NCBI GenBank assembly: GCA_021800315.1
Contig: JAJYZD010000080.1
Coordinates: 1-14,027, forward strand
Source: Bacillota bacterium
GTDB lineage: Bacteria; Bacillota; Desulfotomaculia; Desulfotomaculales; JAJYZD01
Length of the DNA: 14,027 nt
Direction: 5' to 3'
A program made the position numbers and the translations under genes. A model generated the notes under the pieces. That model did not search any database. It worked only from the letters and a program-made list of their open reading frames with translations, and had not been told where the DNA came from. Below are positions 13,659 through 14,027 of the stretch, piece by piece. The stretch's first letter is position 1. Each line of letters opens with the position of its first letter.

Positions 13659-14027
13659 TTATCCGGAAACAGATTCAAGCTTGATGAGTTCCGAATCGTA
13701 GACCTGTCCGAGCGCCGCGGCCATGGCGCCTGTCAGTACCGCCTTTTCCTGCCAGGCGGAAAAAACAATCTCCGGCGGGTTGCAGACTATGGCCGCCACG
13801 GTTTCGCGCAGCCGGTCCAAAAAGACATCCCCTGCCGCCAGCACTTCGCCCCCGACCGCGATGAGTTCCAAGTCCAGCACGTTTTGCAGGTTGGCCACGC
13901 CCAGGCCCACCCACACAGCCATATCTTCCAACAGCCTCCGCGCGTCTTCATCGTGTAAGGCGGCGGCCCGACAGACCAGGCGGAAGTCAACCCGACCAGA
14001 CTCGCCCCGGCTCAGGCCCGAAAGAAG
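13659..14027 (-). CDS. ROK-family protein, C-terminal part (repressor or sugar kinase)
   Basis: The frame is open from the right edge to a TAA at 13661-13659, giving 122 residues of the C-terminal end. RAAALHDEDARRLLEDMAVW followed by VGLGVANLQNVLDLELIAVGG is the ROK C-terminal lobe: a helix, a glycine-rich turn (NVLDLELIAVGGEV) and the closing LTGAMAAALGQV. The N-terminal half, with the ATP site of kinases or the winged helix of XylR/NagC-type repressors, is outside the window. The ending past GAMAAAL and its place directly ahead of an ABC sugar operon make a repressor of this operon somewhat more likely than a glucokinase. It is 136 bases from the next gene on the same strand. Confidence 0.82.
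   Translation of the reverse strand, partial: LLSGLSRGESGRVDFRLVCRAAALHDEDARRLLEDMAVWVGLGVANLQNVLDLELIAVGGEVLAAGDVFLDRLRETVAAIVCNPPEIVFSAWQEKAVLTGAMAAALGQVYDSELIKLESVSG

Overview
The window reads as a moderately GC-rich Gram-positive genome, most likely an anaerobic member of the Clostridia. The basis is the strong GGAGG-type ribosome binding sites, GTG starts, a lipoprotein solute-binding protein, a CUT1-type sugar ABC transporter and ferredoxin-type Fe-S proteins. No 16S or other taxonomic marker is present, so this is inference. Every gene I can support lies on the minus strand, so the window is best read from right to left.

Right part (14027 down to 5681): one long sugar-use cluster. In transcription order it holds the end of a ROK-family protein, a lipoprotein sugar-binding protein, two membrane permeases, a PIG-L/LmbE-type deacetylase, a PfkB-family sugar kinase, a MalK/UgpC-type transport ATPase, a uroporphyrinogen-decarboxylase-like (MtaA/CmuA-like) protein and a NagB-type glucosamine-6-phosphate deaminase. 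Gaps are short, and the last two genes overlap by 13 bases. A perfect 12-bp hairpin sits between the binding-protein gene and the first permease gene. The gene set suggests uptake of an N-acetylated amino sugar, deacetylation by the PIG-L enzyme instead of NagA, deamination by NagB, and phosphorylation by the PfkB and/or ROK protein. The uroporphyrinogen-decarboxylase-like protein has no obvious place in that scheme.

Middle part (about 5560 down to 2103): a MarR regulator with a good candidate promoter, then a QueG-like double [4Fe-4S] protein, then a cysteine-rich ferredoxin-domain protein. This stretch carries clear scars. A decayed, internally deleted second copy of the Fe-S gene pair lies just upstream of marR (5307-5560). 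The N-terminus of a further QueG-like protein lies stranded between the two Fe-S genes (3505-3612). The QueG-like gene itself has family-like coding sequence upstream of its first ATG but no normal start codon and a TAG in frame. The 3' flank of the module has an intrinsic terminator and further inverted repeats.

Left part (about 2070 down to 1): surface-polysaccharide type genes. These are an AT-rich GT-B-like glycosyltransferase whose C-terminal tail looks foreign, a 338-base stretch with no convincing gene, and the N-terminal half of a GT4 glycosyltransferase that runs off the left edge.
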